Shown here: positions 17,027 through 26,988 of the stretch, one piece after another
How the letters are laid out: each line of letters starts with the position of its first letter
How positions within the stretch are numbered: position 1 is the stretch's first letter
Source of the DNA: Rhodobacterales bacterium
Lineage (GTDB): Bacteria > Pseudomonadota > Alphaproteobacteria > Rhodobacterales > Rhodobacteraceae
Direction of reading: 5' to 3'
DNA length: 64,000 nucleotides
NCBI GenBank assembly: GCA_030540655.1
Contig: JAUNVT010000003.1
Span: forward strand, 1-64,000
The notes under the pieces: model-generated
Database searches by the model: none
What the model was told of the DNA's origin: nothing
Seen by the model: the letters and a program-made list of their open reading frames with translations, nothing else
Made by a program: the position numbers and the translations under genes

Positions 17027-19159
17027 ATGACGAACAAGGCGCAAGACGAGTGGCGCAAGCTGGCAGAAGGCGAACTGCGCGGCAGATCGGTGGACGATCT
17101 GACCTGGCATACGATCGAGGGGATCGACGTCAAGCCGCTCTATACGGAGGAGGATCTTGAAGGGCTGGAGCATCTGGGCACAATCCCCGGCGCCGCGCCC
17201 TTTACGCGCGGGGTCAAGGCGACGATGTATGCCGGGCGCCCGTGGACAATCCGCCAATATGCCGGGTTTTCCACTGCCGAGGAATCCAACGCGTTTTACC
17301 GGCGCAACCTTGCGGCAGGTCAGCAGGGCGTTTCCGTCGCCTTCGATCTGGCCACCCACCGGGGCTATGACAGCGATCATCCGCGCGTCGAGGGAGATGT
17401 GGGCAAGGCCGGCGTCGCCATAGATTCGGTCGAGGACATGAAAATTCTGTTCGACCAGATTCCGCTGGATCAGGTCAGCGTGTCGATGACGATGAATGGT
17501 GCGGTGATTCCGATCCTGGCCAGCTTCATCGTGGCGGGCGAAGAGCAGGGGCATGATAAATCCGTTCTGTCCGGCACCATCCAGAATGACATTCTGAAGG
17601 AATTCATGGTACGGAACACCTATGTCTATCCGCCCCAGCCGTCGATGCGGATCATCAGCGATATCATCGAATATACCTCCGGCTACATGCCGAAGTTCAA
17701 CTCGATCTCGATCTCCGGCTATCACATGCAGGAGGCGGGCGCCAATCTGGTTCAGGAACTGGCCTATACCCTTGCCGACGGGCGCGAATATGTACGCGCC
17801 GCGATCGAGGCGGGGATGGATGTTGATAAATTCGCCGGCCGGCTCAGCTTTTTCTTCGCTATCGGTATGAACTTCTTCATGGAGGCCGCCAAGCTGCGGG
17901 CGGCGCGCCTGCTGTGGCACAAGATCATGACGGAATTCGGTGCAAAAAGCGATCGGTCCAAGATGCTGCGCACCCATTGCCAGACCAGCGGCGTCAGCCT
18001 GCAGGAACAGGACCCCTATAACAACGTCGTGCGCACCGCCTACGAGGCGATGAGCGCCGTTCTGGGCGGCACCCAGTCGCTTCACACCAACGCGCTGGAC
18101 GAGGCGATGGCGCTGCCTACCGATTTCAGCGCACGGATTGCACGCAACACCCAGCTGATCCTGCAAGAGGAAACCGGCGTGACCGCCGTGATCGATCCGC
18201 TGGCCGGGAGCTATTATGTGGAAAGCCTGACGGCGGAATTGGTGGAAAAAGCCTGGGCGCTGATCGAGGAGGTCGAGGAAATGGGCGGCATGACCAAGGC
18301 CGTCGCCTCCGGCATGCCCAAGCTGCGGATCGAGGAATCGGCGGCGACCCGGCAGGCGATGATCGACCGCGGCACCGAGGTGATCGTCGGCGTCAACAAA
18401 TATCGTCTGGCCAATGAGGATCCGATTGATCTGCTGGATATCGATAACTCGGCGGTGCGGGACAGCCAGATCGCCCGCCTTCAGAAGATCCGCGCTACCC
18501 GCGACGAGGCGGCCTGCACCAGGGCCCTTGACGAACTGGAGCGCCGTGCGCGGGACGGCGGCAACCTGCTGGAGGCAGCGGTCGAGGCCGCCCGCGCCCG
18601 CGCATCTTTGGGAGAGATATCTTTGAGCATGGAAAAGGTTTTCGGCCGCCATCGCGCCGAAGTGAAAGTATTGGCGGGCGTTTACGGCGCCGCCTATGAG
18701 GGCGATCAGGGATTCGCCGCGATCCAGAAGTCGGTGGAGGAATTCGCCGAAGAGGAAGGCCGCCGCCCCCGCATGCTGGTGGTAAAGATGGGGCAGGACG
18801 GGCATGACCGGGGCGCCAAGGTGATCGCGACAGCCTTTGCCGATATCGGCTTTGACGTCGATGTGGGGCCGCTTTTCCAGACCCCCGAAGAGGCGGCGCA
18901 GGATGCGGTGGACAATGACGTGCATGTCATCGGCATTTCCAGCCAGGCCGCCGGACACAAGACGCTGGCGCCCAAACTGGTCGATGCGCTGCGTGAAAAA
19001 GGTGCGGAAGACATTCTGGTAATCTGCGGCGGCGTCATACCCCAGCAGGACTACAAGTTCCTCAGGGATGCGGGCGTCAAGGCGATCTTTGGCCCCGGTA
19101 CCAATATCCCGGATGCCGCCCAGGATATCCTCAGGATGATCCGCGAGGCGCGCGCCTGA
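17027..19159 (+). CDS. scpA: Methylmalonyl-CoA mutase
   Basis: A 710-aa B12-dependent isomerase that interconverts (R)-methylmalonyl-CoA and succinyl-CoA. The N-terminal TIM barrel includes the substrate-binding block [21 protein letters not shown] and [14 protein letters not shown]. The C-terminal cobalamin domain (about 575-705) has DGHDRG with cobalt-ligating His593 and the GGVIPQQDY loop. This is the single-chain, full-length enzyme, not the split alpha/beta form. AAGGA precedes the ATG. With PccA and PccB it completes propionyl-CoA to succinyl-CoA except for the epimerase, which is not in the window. The adenosylcobalamin chaperone MeaB is also not seen nearby. Confidence 0.97.
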   Translation: MTNKAQDEWRKLAEGELRGRSVDDLTWHTIEGIDVKPLYTEEDLEGLEHLGTIPGAAPFTRGVKATMYAGRPWTIRQYAGFSTAEESNAFYRRNLAAGQQGVSVAFDLATHRGYDSDHPRVEGDVGKAGVAIDSVEDMKILFDQIPLDQVSVSMTMNGAVIPILASFIVAGEEQGHDKSVLSGTIQNDILKEFMVRNTYVYPPQPSMRIISDIIEYTSGYMPKFNSISISGYHMQEAGANLVQELAYTLADGREYVRAAIEAGMDVDKFAGRLSFFFAIGMNFFMEAAKLRAARLLWHKIMTEFGAKSDRSKMLRTHCQTSGVSLQEQDPYNNVVRTAYEAMSAVLGGTQSLHTNALDEAMALPTDFSARIARNTQLILQEETGVTAVIDPLAGSYYVESLTAELVEKAWALIEEVEEMGGMTKAVASGMPKLRIEESAATRQAMIDRGTEVIVGVNKYRLANEDPIDLLDIDNSAVRDSQIARLQKIRATRDEAACTRALDELERRARDGGNLLEAAVEAARARASLGEISLSMEKVFGRHRAEVKVLAGVYGAAYEGDQGFAAIQKSVEEFAEEEGRRPRMLVVKMGQDGHDRGAKVIATAFADIGFDVDVGPLFQTPEEAAQDAVDNDVHVIGISSQAAGHKTLAPKLVDALREKGAEDILVICGGVIPQQDYKFLRDAGVKAIFGPGTNIPDAAQDILRMIREARA

Positions 19160-19178
19160 GCGGAGGCTGAAAAGAATT

Positions 19179-19206
19179 CCGGTGCTGGGCGAAATCCTGG
19201 CACCGG
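19179..19206 (+). terminator. Hairpin downstream of methylmalonyl-CoA mutase
   Basis: CCGGTGC (19179-19185) pairs with GCACCGG (19200-19206), extendable by wobble pairs. The 3' half is repeated just downstream (CTGGCACCGGG twice). There is no U-run directly after it, so it is a weak intrinsic terminator or a processing hairpin. Confidence 0.4.
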
Positions 19207-19332
19207 GTTCTGGCACCGGGAGAGGGCGCAGGGCCGCATTTCGAACAAATTTGTGGCTTTTGCTTTGCAAAATGCCGCCGCTAATCTGACTTTTTTTGGG
19301 AAAATAGCGCCACCTTGCTGTGCAAAGTGACT

Positions 19333-19408
<76 letters not shown>

Positions 19409-19417
19409 TTGGGCGCG

Positions 19418-19446
19418 TGGCTATGGCAGCAAGCGCAGCCAGTCAA
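19418..19446 (-). promoter_or_regulatory. tRNA gene promoter
   Basis: On the minus strand TTGACT (-35, 19446-19441) and TAGCCA (-10, 19423-19418) are separated by 17 nt, with the tRNA 5' end 10 nt further on. The -35 box is strong and the -10 weak, as is common for GC-rich tRNA promoters. Confidence 0.5.
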
Positions 19447-19582
19447 GACGTAAACATCATGGCAGGCCACGAAAGTTAGACAGGGCCGGCCGCATTACCT
19501 CGACGCTTGACGCAAATTGCTGCTTGGTTCGCAATACGGCTATGGCATAGTCTTGCGCTGTAAACAGAGCGAAGAGGCGCGC

Positions 19583-20194
19583 ATGCTGGAACTGGATCAT
19601 ATCGCCGTCACTGCGACCACTTTGGATGAGGGGGCGGACTGGGTGCATCGCTGCCTCGGTGCGGTGCCCGGGCCGGGTGGGCAGCATCCTCATTTCGGCA
19701 CCCATAACCGGCTGCTGGGGCTGGAGGATGGGCTTTATCTGGAGGTGATCGCGATAGACCCGGACGCGGCCCCCCTGGGATATGCGCGGTGGTTTGATCT
19801 CGACCATTTCAGCGGCGCGCCCTGCGTCGGCAACTGGATCTGCCGCACGGATGATATGGAGGGTGCGCTGGCGGCGCTACCGGATATCGGCGCGCCGGTC
19901 GCGCTGGAGCGGGGCGATCTGCGGTGGCGCATGGCGGTACCGCGGGATGGCCAGTTGCCCTTTGACGAATGCCACCCGGCGATCATTCAATGGGATTCGG
20001 CGCACCACCCTGCGGCATCCCTGCTTGCCAGTGGTGTTGCACTGCGGCGCCTCGTCATATGCCACCCCGAGGCGGACGCATTGCGGCGGCGGCTTGCAGG
20101 GCATCTGAGTGATCAGCGCGTGGTGTTCGAGCCGGGTCTGGCAACGATACGCGCCGAATTCGACACGCCAGCAGGGCTGCGTGTCCTCGGCTGA
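19583..20194 (+). CDS. VOC-family protein (glyoxalase-like domain)
   Basis: A 203-aa protein of the vicinal-oxygen-chelate superfamily. The first module starts LELDHIAVTATTLDEGADWV and includes the GTHNRLLGL and YLEVIAIDP strands, typical of the Glyoxalase_3 group. A second half (GVALRRLVICHPEAD onward) is consistent with a paired module. Substrate is unknown. It is not the missing methylmalonyl-CoA epimerase, which is shorter and has a different N-terminal signature. The ATG at 19583 is preceded by GAAGAGG; an open frame extends 22 codons upstream but is not protein-like. Confidence 0.85.
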   Translation: MLELDHIAVTATTLDEGADWVHRCLGAVPGPGGQHPHFGTHNRLLGLEDGLYLEVIAIDPDAAPLGYARWFDLDHFSGAPCVGNWICRTDDMEGALAALPDIGAPVALERGDLRWRMAVPRDGQLPFDECHPAIIQWDSAHHPAASLLASGVALRRLVICHPEADALRRRLAGHLSDQRVVFEPGLATIRAEFDTPAGLRVLG

Positions 20195-20269
20195 CGCCGC
20201 GGATGGCATTTGGAAAAATCCTTCACGTATCGCGCTGACACTGCTGCGCAAAGGCTCTAGGGTTGCCCC

Positions 20270-20950
20270 ATGTCGCTCTGGACCCGCATAACCGAGGCTT
20301 TGGCCGCCCTTGCCAAGGGGGAGGGGCTGAGCGCCGTGTTCGACCGCTTGCGCGCACCCCCCGAACGCAGCGTCGCCTTTGCAATCGCTGTCATTGCGCT
20401 GGGTGCAAAGATGGCCAAGGCCGATGGGCGGGTCACCCGGGGCGAAGTTGCGGCCTTTCGCCAAGTGTTCCAGATTGCCCGCGAGGATGAGGCAGGTGCC
20501 GCACGCGTGTTCAACCTGGCCCGTCAGGATGTGGCGGGGTTCGAGGAATACGCGGCCCGCATCAAGGCGATGTTCGGCGATGACACGAGTGCGCTGGGCG
20601 ATCTGATGGAGGGGCTGTTCCACATCGCCATGGCCGACGGCAATTATCACCCGCGCGAGGACGCATTTCTTGAGCGGGTGGCGCAGATATTCGGGCTGAG
20701 CGCGCCGGAATTTCAGCGTCTGCGCTGCCGGTTTGTGCCGGGCACGGTGCCGGACCCCTATCAGGTGCTGGGCGCCTCGCCCGGTGACAGCCTTGCCGAA
20801 GTGCAAAAGCGGTATCGGGCGCTGGTGCGCGAGACGCATCCCGACCGGATGATGGCGCGCGGCGTTCCGACCGAGGCGATGCGGATGGCCGAAAAGCGGA
20901 TGAGCGCCATCAATCGAGCCTGGGAGCAGATCGAGGCGGCGCAGCATTGA
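20270..20950 (+). CDS. DjlA-like cochaperone (TerB-like domain plus C-terminal J domain)
   Basis: A 226-aa protein. Residues about 30-150 are TerB-like helices with the recurring acidic pattern AKMAKADGRVTRGEVAAF and HIAMADGNYHPREDAFL, typical of metal-binding TerB folds. The C-terminal J domain (about 163-226) carries DPYQVLGASPGDS and the HPD motif at His190, which stimulates DnaK ATPase. Unlike classical DjlA no N-terminal membrane anchor is evident. It is translationally coupled to the downstream EEP-family gene (stop and start overlap as TGATG). Which clients it serves is unknown. Confidence 0.88.
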   Translation: MSLWTRITEALAALAKGEGLSAVFDRLRAPPERSVAFAIAVIALGAKMAKADGRVTRGEVAAFRQVFQIAREDEAGAARVFNLARQDVAGFEEYAARIKAMFGDDTSALGDLMEGLFHIAMADGNYHPREDAFLERVAQIFGLSAPEFQRLRCRFVPGTVPDPYQVLGASPGDSLAEVQKRYRALVRETHPDRMMARGVPTEAMRMAEKRMSAINRAWEQIEAAQH

Positions 20951-21981
20951 TGAGGCTGGCCACCTGGAATATCGAATGGTTCAACAGCCTGTTCGACGAT
21001 GAAGGCGCGCCGCTGGATGACGGGGAATGGTCATCGCGCCATGATGTGACACGTCACGATCAACTGGCGGCGGTAGGCCACGTCATGACGGCGCTGGACG
21101 CCGATGCGCTGATGATCATCGAGGCGCCGGACCATAGCGGGCGGCGCAGCACGGTCCGCGCGCTGGAACGGTTCGCGCAACTGGCGGGTCTGCGCGCGCG
21201 GCGGGCACTGGTGGGATTTACCAACGATACCCAGCAGGAGATTGCGCTGCTTTACGATCCGGATGAGGTGGAGGCTGTCCACGACCCCCGGGGCGATCCC
21301 ACCGGCAAGACCGGCAGCCCTGATGCGCCTCGGTTTGACGGGGTTTTCCGGATCGACCTGGATATAGACGCGGTTGAGGATCTGGTGCGTTTTTCCAAAC
21401 CGCCGCTGGAGGCGCGGCTGACCACACGCGAGGGCGCTGTCCTGCGTTTGATAGGGGTGCATTTGAAATCCAAGGCGCCCTACGGGGCCAGCACCCCCGC
21501 CGACGTCATGCGGATCGCCATCACCAACCGGCGCAAGCAACTGGCGCAGGCGGTCTGGCTGCGCGGGCGAATCGAGGCGCATCTGGCACTGGACGAGCCT
21601 CTGATCGTGCTAGGAGATTTCAACGATGGTCCCGGGCTGGATGAATACGAGGGGCTGTTCGGGCGATCCTCGATCGAAGTCGTGCTGGGCGAGGGCAAGG
21701 CGCTGCGCCTTTACGACCCGCATGCGCGCAGTGTACTGGGTGCCCGTATCGGCGCAATGCACAGCACCTCACGGTTCTATATGAATCACGAGGGACGGTA
21801 CATGCAGGCATTGCTGGACTATATCATGATCTCGCCCGATCTGCTGGCGCGGGGTCCGGTCTGGCGAATCTGGCATCCCTTCGATGATCCCGCCTGCTAC
21901 TCTGATGATGCGCTGCGCCGGGCGCTGCTGGCGGCGTCGGACCATTTTCCCGTGACGCTCGATATTGATCTGGAGGCTTAA
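20950..21981 (+). CDS. Endonuclease/exonuclease/phosphatase family protein
   Basis: A 343-aa protein of the EEP (DNase I-like) superfamily. It starts LATWNIEWFN, the canonical first metal/active-site strand. It contains IGVHLKSKAPYG and LIVLGDFNDGPG (catalytic Asp/Asn) and ends with ASDHFPVTLDIDL (catalytic His). No signal peptide is seen. It could be a nuclease or a phosphodiesterase; the sequence does not decide. The ATG at 20950 overlaps the preceding stop by one base, indicating cotranslation with the DjlA-like gene. Confidence 0.88.
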   Translation: MRLATWNIEWFNSLFDDEGAPLDDGEWSSRHDVTRHDQLAAVGHVMTALDADALMIIEAPDHSGRRSTVRALERFAQLAGLRARRALVGFTNDTQQEIALLYDPDEVEAVHDPRGDPTGKTGSPDAPRFDGVFRIDLDIDAVEDLVRFSKPPLEARLTTREGAVLRLIGVHLKSKAPYGASTPADVMRIAITNRRKQLAQAVWLRGRIEAHLALDEPLIVLGDFNDGPGLDEYEGLFGRSSIEVVLGEGKALRLYDPHARSVLGARIGAMHSTSRFYMNHEGRYMQALLDYIMISPDLLARGPVWRIWHPFDDPACYSDDALRRALLAASDHFPVTLDIDLEA

Positions 21982-22012
21982 ACTGGCGGGAATTCGTGCT
22001 ATGTTAATTGTC

Positions 22013-22417
22013 ATGAGAAAAATCCTGATCACAACCATCGCCGCATCCATGCTGGCCGCCCCCGCCCTTTATGCGCAGGATGACGCGCCGCCCGGAGAGG
22101 GATCTTCGCTGATGGAAGACGGCGCGCGCATGTTCTTTGACGGGCTGATGAAGGAATCGCGCCCGGCGATGAAAGGCATGAAAGAGATGGCCGAGCGGCT
22201 GGGCCCGCAACTGCGCAGCTTTGCCGAGGAGATGGGGCCCGCGCTGGCCGATATTTTGAAGGATGTCAAAGATCTGAGCGTTTACGAGGCGCCTGAACAA
22301 CTGCCCAATGGCGATATCATCATCCGCCGCAAACCGGATGCTGAGGAGGGGCCGGATCTGCCGCCCGGCCACCCCGACAATCCCGATCCAAGCCCCGATA
22401 AGGAGATCGATATCTGA
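22013..22417 (+). CDS. Small secreted protein, 134 aa
   Basis: A signal peptide (MRKILITTIAASMLAAPALYAQ) precedes a charged, helix-rich domain (LMEDGARMFFDGLMKESRPA, then RLGPQLRSFAEEMGPALADI) and a Pro/Asp-rich tail. Proteins of this pattern are common in Rhodobacteraceae and are, as I recall, sometimes labelled AAA+ ATPase in databases, although there is no Walker motif here. An in-frame ATG at 22001 has the better Shine-Dalgarno spacing, so the true start may be four codons earlier. It follows the EEP gene closely and converges on ppx. Confidence 0.78.
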   Translation: MRKILITTIAASMLAAPALYAQDDAPPGEGSSLMEDGARMFFDGLMKESRPAMKGMKEMAERLGPQLRSFAEEMGPALADILKDVKDLSVYEAPEQLPNGDIIIRRKPDAEEGPDLPPGHPDNPDPSPDKEIDI

Positions 22418-22429
22418 GGAACTCGGCGA

Positions 22430-24004
22430 TCATCCGGCCGTCTTGACGACGGGCTCGGCATCCAGAGATGCGGCCAGAGATGCCAGCCGTGCCTGCGCGA
22501 CCTCGCCAAACAGCGCGGTTGCTTCGGGCGCAAGGTTGAATTCAAGCACCTTCTTTTTGGGATAAAAGTGCAGCTTGCCCGGCGTGGCATCGCGCTGAAG
22601 CCATAGCATCGCTCCGAAACGCATCGCCTTGCCCAGAATTTCTGCGTCGCGGCGCATCGGGGTATCCAAAAGCTGCGTCACTCTTTCTATACGGACCGCG
22701 CCATGCGAATTTGAATAGCGGTGAAGCAAGGCAAGTCCCAGAAACACCCGTTCGGAATGTTTCAGGCCGCCCAGATTGGCCCGCGTCGCCGTATCGAAAC
22801 AGATATCGGCGCGGTACTCGGGATGCGCGCGCCAATTCACGTCATGCAAAAGGCAGGCGGCCTTGATCAGACGCACACGTTCAGGGCGCGCGTGCTTGAA
22901 CAGCGGCATGATGAAATGATAGAGGACTTTTCCGAAACCCGGCACGCGGGCATCCTTGGTTTCAGAAAACCGGCACGCCTCGATCAGAGGGTCGCGATCG
23001 CGCAACTGCTGTGGCATCTGCTCGAACAGCATCCCCTCGCGGATGCCGTAGCTGGATATGGCGATATCGCGCGGCTTGAAGGTGCGCACCAGCTCGCGCA
23101 GCACCTCGGCGGCTTGGGGTACCAGTTCCATCCGGGCTGCCGACACGCCCGCGCTTTGGCGCAGGCTGTTCAGGTCGGCCTCATTGATATAGCGTACAGT
23201 GTCGCGCACCGATGCGCCGGACATACGGTATTCGTGCAGCACGTGCAGCGGATATCCGCGCCGCTCCATGTCGATCCGGGCGATGGCGCGCCATGATCCG
23301 CCGACCAGAAACAGCCGGTTCTTCTGCTCGCCCAGTTCGGCCGTCATGGCCTCTACTGCGTCATGGATATAGGCCCGGCGCGCCTTGCGCCCGCCGGGCA
23401 GGTCACGCATCTTGAGCGGGCCAAGCTGTGACGTGACGCGCCGCCCGACCGTGCCGCCCTGGATTTCGGCCATCTCCATCGAGGATCCGCCGATATCGCA
23501 GACCAGCCCATAGGCGCCGGGCCAGCCCAGCATCACGCCTTGCGCCGAGAGCCGCGCCTCTTCGCGCCCGTCGATGACCCACAGATCAAGGCCGGTCAGC
23601 GCCTTGACCTCGGCCTGAAATTCGGCGCCGTCTGCGGCGTCCCTCACGGCGGCGGTCGCCACGCAGGTCAGCGGGCCGGTATCCATGGCCTCGGCCAGAT
23701 GCGCGAACCGGTTCAGGGCGTTCAGAGCGCGCGCGCGCCCCTTTGCGTTCAAGCGCCCGCTTTCCGCCATGCCCGCGCCCAGCCCGCACATGATTTTCTC
23801 ATTGAAGAAATAGGCCGGGCTGCGCGCCGCCCCGTCAAAGACGACCAGCCGGACCGAGTTCGATCCGACATCAACCACCCCCACCCGGCGCAGCGCCCGC
23901 GCAGAAGGTTTATTGAACAAGGCGCGGCCAAAGGGGTTGGCATAGGTGCTGCCGGAAGTTCCGCGATCGGTATCAGGTGCGTTCATTGTGCCGCCAGCCG
24001 TCAT
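22430..24004 (-). CDS. ppx: Exopolyphosphatase/guanosine pentaphosphate phosphatase family
   Basis: A 524-aa member of the Ppx/GppA family, ASKHA fold. The first phosphate loop is GVVDVGSNSVRLVVFD at about residues 42-57 and the second, CDIGGSSMEMAEI, lies around 165-177. The C-terminal half (about 320-520) is an HD-like helical domain (CLLHDVNWRAHPEYRADICF). It removes terminal phosphates from polyphosphate and possibly the 5' phosphate from pppGpp. It lies 54 nt downstream of ppk on the same strand, so synthesis and degradation of polyphosphate are probably co-expressed. The start at 24004 has AGGGCGG upstream; ATG at 23986 is an alternative. Confidence 0.93.
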   Translation of the reverse strand: MTAGGTMNAPDTDRGTSGSTYANPFGRALFNKPSARALRRVGVVDVGSNSVRLVVFDGAARSPAYFFNEKIMCGLGAGMAESGRLNAKGRARALNALNRFAHLAEAMDTGPLTCVATAAVRDAADGAEFQAEVKALTGLDLWVIDGREEARLSAQGVMLGWPGAYGLVCDIGGSSMEMAEIQGGTVGRRVTSQLGPLKMRDLPGGRKARRAYIHDAVEAMTAELGEQKNRLFLVGGSWRAIARIDMERRGYPLHVLHEYRMSGASVRDTVRYINEADLNSLRQSAGVSAARMELVPQAAEVLRELVRTFKPRDIAISSYGIREGMLFEQMPQQLRDRDPLIEACRFSETKDARVPGFGKVLYHFIMPLFKHARPERVRLIKAACLLHDVNWRAHPEYRADICFDTATRANLGGLKHSERVFLGLALLHRYSNSHGAVRIERVTQLLDTPMRRDAEILGKAMRFGAMLWLQRDATPGKLHFYPKKKVLEFNLAPEATALFGEVAQARLASLAASLDAEPVVKTAG

Positions 24005-24058
24005 TTCGCCGCCCTATCTATGTGCCGGCCCGGTCGCGGCGTCAACGCCAGACCCGCT

Positions 24059-26266
24059 TTAATCCTCGGCGTGGGTCAGTTGCGGCACATCTGCCGCCCC
24101 GGCCGAGCCGCGCCCCGAAAGCGACGGGTTCTCCATGAAAAACCTGTGGCAACTGAAGGCAAATTCCCCTTCGGGGAGGGATGCGCGGTCAAAGCTGCCA
24201 TCGGGGGCCATGACCCAGCTTTGCGCGACATCGGCCATATTGGCAGCCATGATCTGCGACGTGATCTGAGCCTTGACGGTAGGATTTTCAATCTCGACCA
24301 GCGTTTCAACCCGGCGGTTGAGGTTGCGGCCCATCCAGTCGGCCGAGGACATGAAAACGCGCGCCTTTCTGTGCGGCAGGCCGTGCCCGCTGCCAAAGCA
24401 GACGATGCGGCTGTGTTCCAGAAAGCGTCCGATGATGGATTTGACGCGGATATTTTCGCTGAGCCCCTTGATGCCGGGCCGCAGCCCGCAGATGCCGCGA
24501 ACCACGAGGCTGATGCGCACGCCCGCGCCGCTGGCGGCATAAAGCGCGTCGATGACATCGGGATCGACCAGCGCGTTCATCTTGGCCCAGATCGCGGCGG
24601 GCCGCCCCTTTTGGGCATGGTCGATTTCAGCGGCGATCATTTCCAGCAGGCGGGGCTTCAGGGAAAGAGGGGAAATGGCGAGGTTTTCAAGGCTTTCGGG
24701 CTGGGCATAGCCCGACAGGTAATTGAACACGCGGGTCGCATCGCGGCCCAAGGCACTTTCGCAGGTAAAGAGTGACAGATCGGTATAGATGCGGGCCGTG
24801 ATAGGATGGTAATTACCGGTCCCGAAATGGGCGTAGGTGACCAGACTATCGCCCTCGCGGCGTACAACGATGCTGATCTTGGCATGGGTTTTCAGATCCA
24901 TGAAGCCGTAGACAACATGCGCGCCCGCCCGCTCCAGCCGGCGGGACTGGCGGATATTGGCAGCCTCGTCGAACCGCGCTTTCAGCTCGACCAGCGCGGT
25001 CACGGATTTGCCATTATCCGCGGCCTCACACAGAGCCTCGACAATCGGGGATTGGTTGGATGTGCGGTAGAGCGTCTGCTTGATCGCCACAACATCGGGA
25101 TCGTTCGCCGCCTGTTTCAAAAAGCGCACCACCATGTCGAAGGTCTCGTAGGGATGGTGCAGCAACATGTCCTTTTGCCGGATCGCGGCGAACATGTCGC
25201 CGTGAAAATCCAGCACGCGTTCGGGCACGCGCGGTGAAAAGCTGGGCCAGAGCAGATCCGGGCGGGTATCGAGCACCAGTTCCTTGAGATCGGCAAGCCC
25301 GATCATGCCTTCGATCTCGATGACCTCATCGGCAGTGACGTGCAACTCGCTCATCACAAGGCGGCGCAGCGATTCAGGCGCGCCAGTGGTGATGTTCATG
25401 CGCACCACCTCACCCCGACGGCGGCGCTTCAATGCGACCTCGAATTCGCGCACCAGATCTTCGGCCTCTTCCTCAACCTCCAGATCGCTGTCGCGCAACA
25501 CGCGAAAGGCGCAGTGGCCCTTGTATTTGTAGCCGGGAAAGAGGCTGTGCAGATGCAGGATCAGCAGTTCTTCCAGTGGCAGAAACCTCTGCGCGCCGTC
25601 AGTGGCGGGCAGCGCGACAAACCGGTCGATCTGCTGCGGGATGGGGAGCAAGGCCTGCAAGGGCCGCTTGTCGCGGATGCGCGTCAGGTTCAACGCGAGC
25701 GAATAGCCAAGGTTCGGTATGAAGGGGAAGGGATGCGCAGGATCGATGGCCAGCGGCGACAGGACCGGGAATACCTTGTTCAGAAAAACATCGCCCAGAT
25801 GGTCGCGGTCGGCATCGCTCAGATCCCCGGCGGTCAGGATCGCGATGTTCTGCGCCATCATCTCGTCGCGAAGCTGCTGATATGTCAGTTGCTGCGTGTC
25901 CAGCAATTTGCGTGCATCGTCGTTGATCAGGATGAGCTGCTCGGCGGGGGTCAGCCCGTCGGCGGCGGGAGTGGTGTTGCCCGCCCGGGCGAGCTCGCGC
26001 AGGCCGGCGACCCTGACGGCATAGAATTCATCCAGATTGGTGGCCGAAATCGACAGGAAACGCAGCCGCTCCAACAAAGGCACGCGTGGATTCTGCGCCT
26101 CCTCCAGCACGCGCCAGTTGAAGCCCAGCCAGCTGAGCTCGCGATTATAGAAACGGCCCGGCCCGTTTATGTCCAGCTCGGGCATGTCCTGCGCCGGAGG
26201 AAAGGGCGCGGCGAGAAAATCGGCATAAGTCATGACTGGCTGAGTGGTGTTCGGAGCTGTGACCAT
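24059..26266 (-). CDS. ppk1: Polyphosphate kinase 1
   Basis: A 735-aa enzyme that polymerises the gamma-phosphate of ATP into polyphosphate. The N domain carries [20 protein letters not shown] and the head domain includes [15 protein letters not shown]. The C1/C2 phospholipase-D-like domains hold [14 protein letters not shown] and [10 protein letters not shown], whose histidines correspond to the two essential histidines of the E. coli enzyme (435 and 454). Length and domain order are normal. It starts 14 nt after the hdaA stop and is followed by ppx. The Shine-Dalgarno is weak, consistent with coupling to hdaA. Confidence 0.96.
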   Translation of the reverse strand: MVTAPNTTQPVMTYADFLAAPFPPAQDMPELDINGPGRFYNRELSWLGFNWRVLEEAQNPRVPLLERLRFLSISATNLDEFYAVRVAGLRELARAGNTTPAADGLTPAEQLILINDDARKLLDTQQLTYQQLRDEMMAQNIAILTAGDLSDADRDHLGDVFLNKVFPVLSPLAIDPAHPFPFIPNLGYSLALNLTRIRDKRPLQALLPIPQQIDRFVALPATDGAQRFLPLEELLILHLHSLFPGYKYKGHCAFRVLRDSDLEVEEEAEDLVREFEVALKRRRRGEVVRMNITTGAPESLRRLVMSELHVTADEVIEIEGMIGLADLKELVLDTRPDLLWPSFSPRVPERVLDFHGDMFAAIRQKDMLLHHPYETFDMVVRFLKQAANDPDVVAIKQTLYRTSNQSPIVEALCEAADNGKSVTALVELKARFDEAANIRQSRRLERAGAHVVYGFMDLKTHAKISIVVRREGDSLVTYAHFGTGNYHPITARIYTDLSLFTCESALGRDATRVFNYLSGYAQPESLENLAISPLSLKPRLLEMIAAEIDHAQKGRPAAIWAKMNALVDPDVIDALYAASGAGVRISLVVRGICGLRPGIKGLSENIRVKSIIGRFLEHSRIVCFGSGHGLPHRKARVFMSSADWMGRNLNRRVETLVEIENPTVKAQITSQIMAANMADVAQSWVMAPDGSFDRASLPEGEFAFSCHRFFMENPSLSGRGSAGAADVPQLTHAED

Positions 26267-26280
26267 GGGGAACAGTGGCG

Positions 26281-26988
26281 TCAGAGGCCAAGCTTGTCCA
26301 GCACCTCGGCAGCCAGCGCGCGCGTGACAGGACGACGGCGTTCGAGCGCGATCTGGTCCAGAAGCGCCACGACGCGCCCGGCCTCGCCGAAGGCACGCGG
26401 AATGCGGCGCACAAGATAAGGAATGGTGCCGGGCGTCGGCAGGATCTGTCGATCGCCCATCTGCTTCATCAGAACGGCGGCCAGCAAGTCGTCATCCGGC
26501 TCTTTCAGGGTGCAGGTCGGGGTGGCCTGCATCCGGCTGGCCAGATCGGGCAGAATCAGTGGCCAGTGGCTGGGCGCGGCGCGTGCGGTGATCAGCAGCG
26601 AATGCCCCTCGGCCAGAACAAGGTTGTGCAGATGAAACAGCGCCTCTTCGGCGGCGGAATTGCCTGCGATTATTCCAGCGTCCTCAATGGTCACATGGCC
26701 TGCGGCCAGCGCGGGAATATCCGCATTCGGCAGATCGCCCGCAGGTATGATTTCTGCGCCGCTCAGATCGCGCCAGACATGGGCCAGATGCGTCTTGCCC
26801 GACCCTGCCGGGCCGCTCAGCACCAGTTTGCGCGCCGGCCAGCCCTGCCATCCCTCGATCAGGGCAACCGCGGTGGCATTGGCGGCCGAGACATAGAAAT
26901 CTTCGCGCCCGACAGCGGGCATCGTCTGCAGATCAAGGCTGAGCTGCCGGGCGCGTTTCACAGGATGCTTGGGGGGCGCAGGAGTCAC
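26281..26988 (-). CDS. hdaA: DnaA-related replication regulator HdaA
   Basis: A 235-aa AAA+ protein similar to DnaA domain III without the DNA-binding domain. The N-terminal clamp-binding motif QLSLDL (residues 15-20) would tether it to the DNA polymerase sliding clamp. Walker A is GPAGSGKTH (59-67), and the Walker B position reads VTIEDAG. The family stimulates hydrolysis of DnaA-ATP and so limits re-initiation of replication, as shown for HdaA in Caulobacter. It starts with GTG, overlapping the stop of the upstream permease gene by four bases (GTGA), and is followed after 14 nt by ppk1. Confidence 0.9.
   Translation of the reverse strand: MTPAPPKHPVKRARQLSLDLQTMPAVGREDFYVSAANATAVALIEGWQGWPARKLVLSGPAGSGKTHLAHVWRDLSGAEIIPAGDLPNADIPALAAGHVTIEDAGIIAGNSAAEEALFHLHNLVLAEGHSLLITARAAPSHWPLILPDLASRMQATPTCTLKEPDDDLLAAVLMKQMGDRQILPTPGTIPYLVRRIPRAFGEAGRVVALLDQIALERRRPVTRALAAEVLDKLGL

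Noticed and set aside
16391..19270. 959-codon open frame antisense to methylmalonyl-CoA mutase
   Set aside because: Shadow of scpA and the DUF4174 gene; no start signal and no family similarity.
19583..20194. VOC protein near the mutase as the missing methylmalonyl-CoA epimerase
   Set aside because: The epimerase is about 130-150 aa with a different N-terminal signature; this protein is 203 aa and of the Glyoxalase_3 type. A tRNA also separates it from scpA.
20270..20950. TerB-like domain as part of a tellurite-resistance operon with trgB and cysK
   Set aside because: The TerB-like fold here is fused to a J domain (cochaperone), lies 39 kb away from trgB and has no other ter genes beside it.
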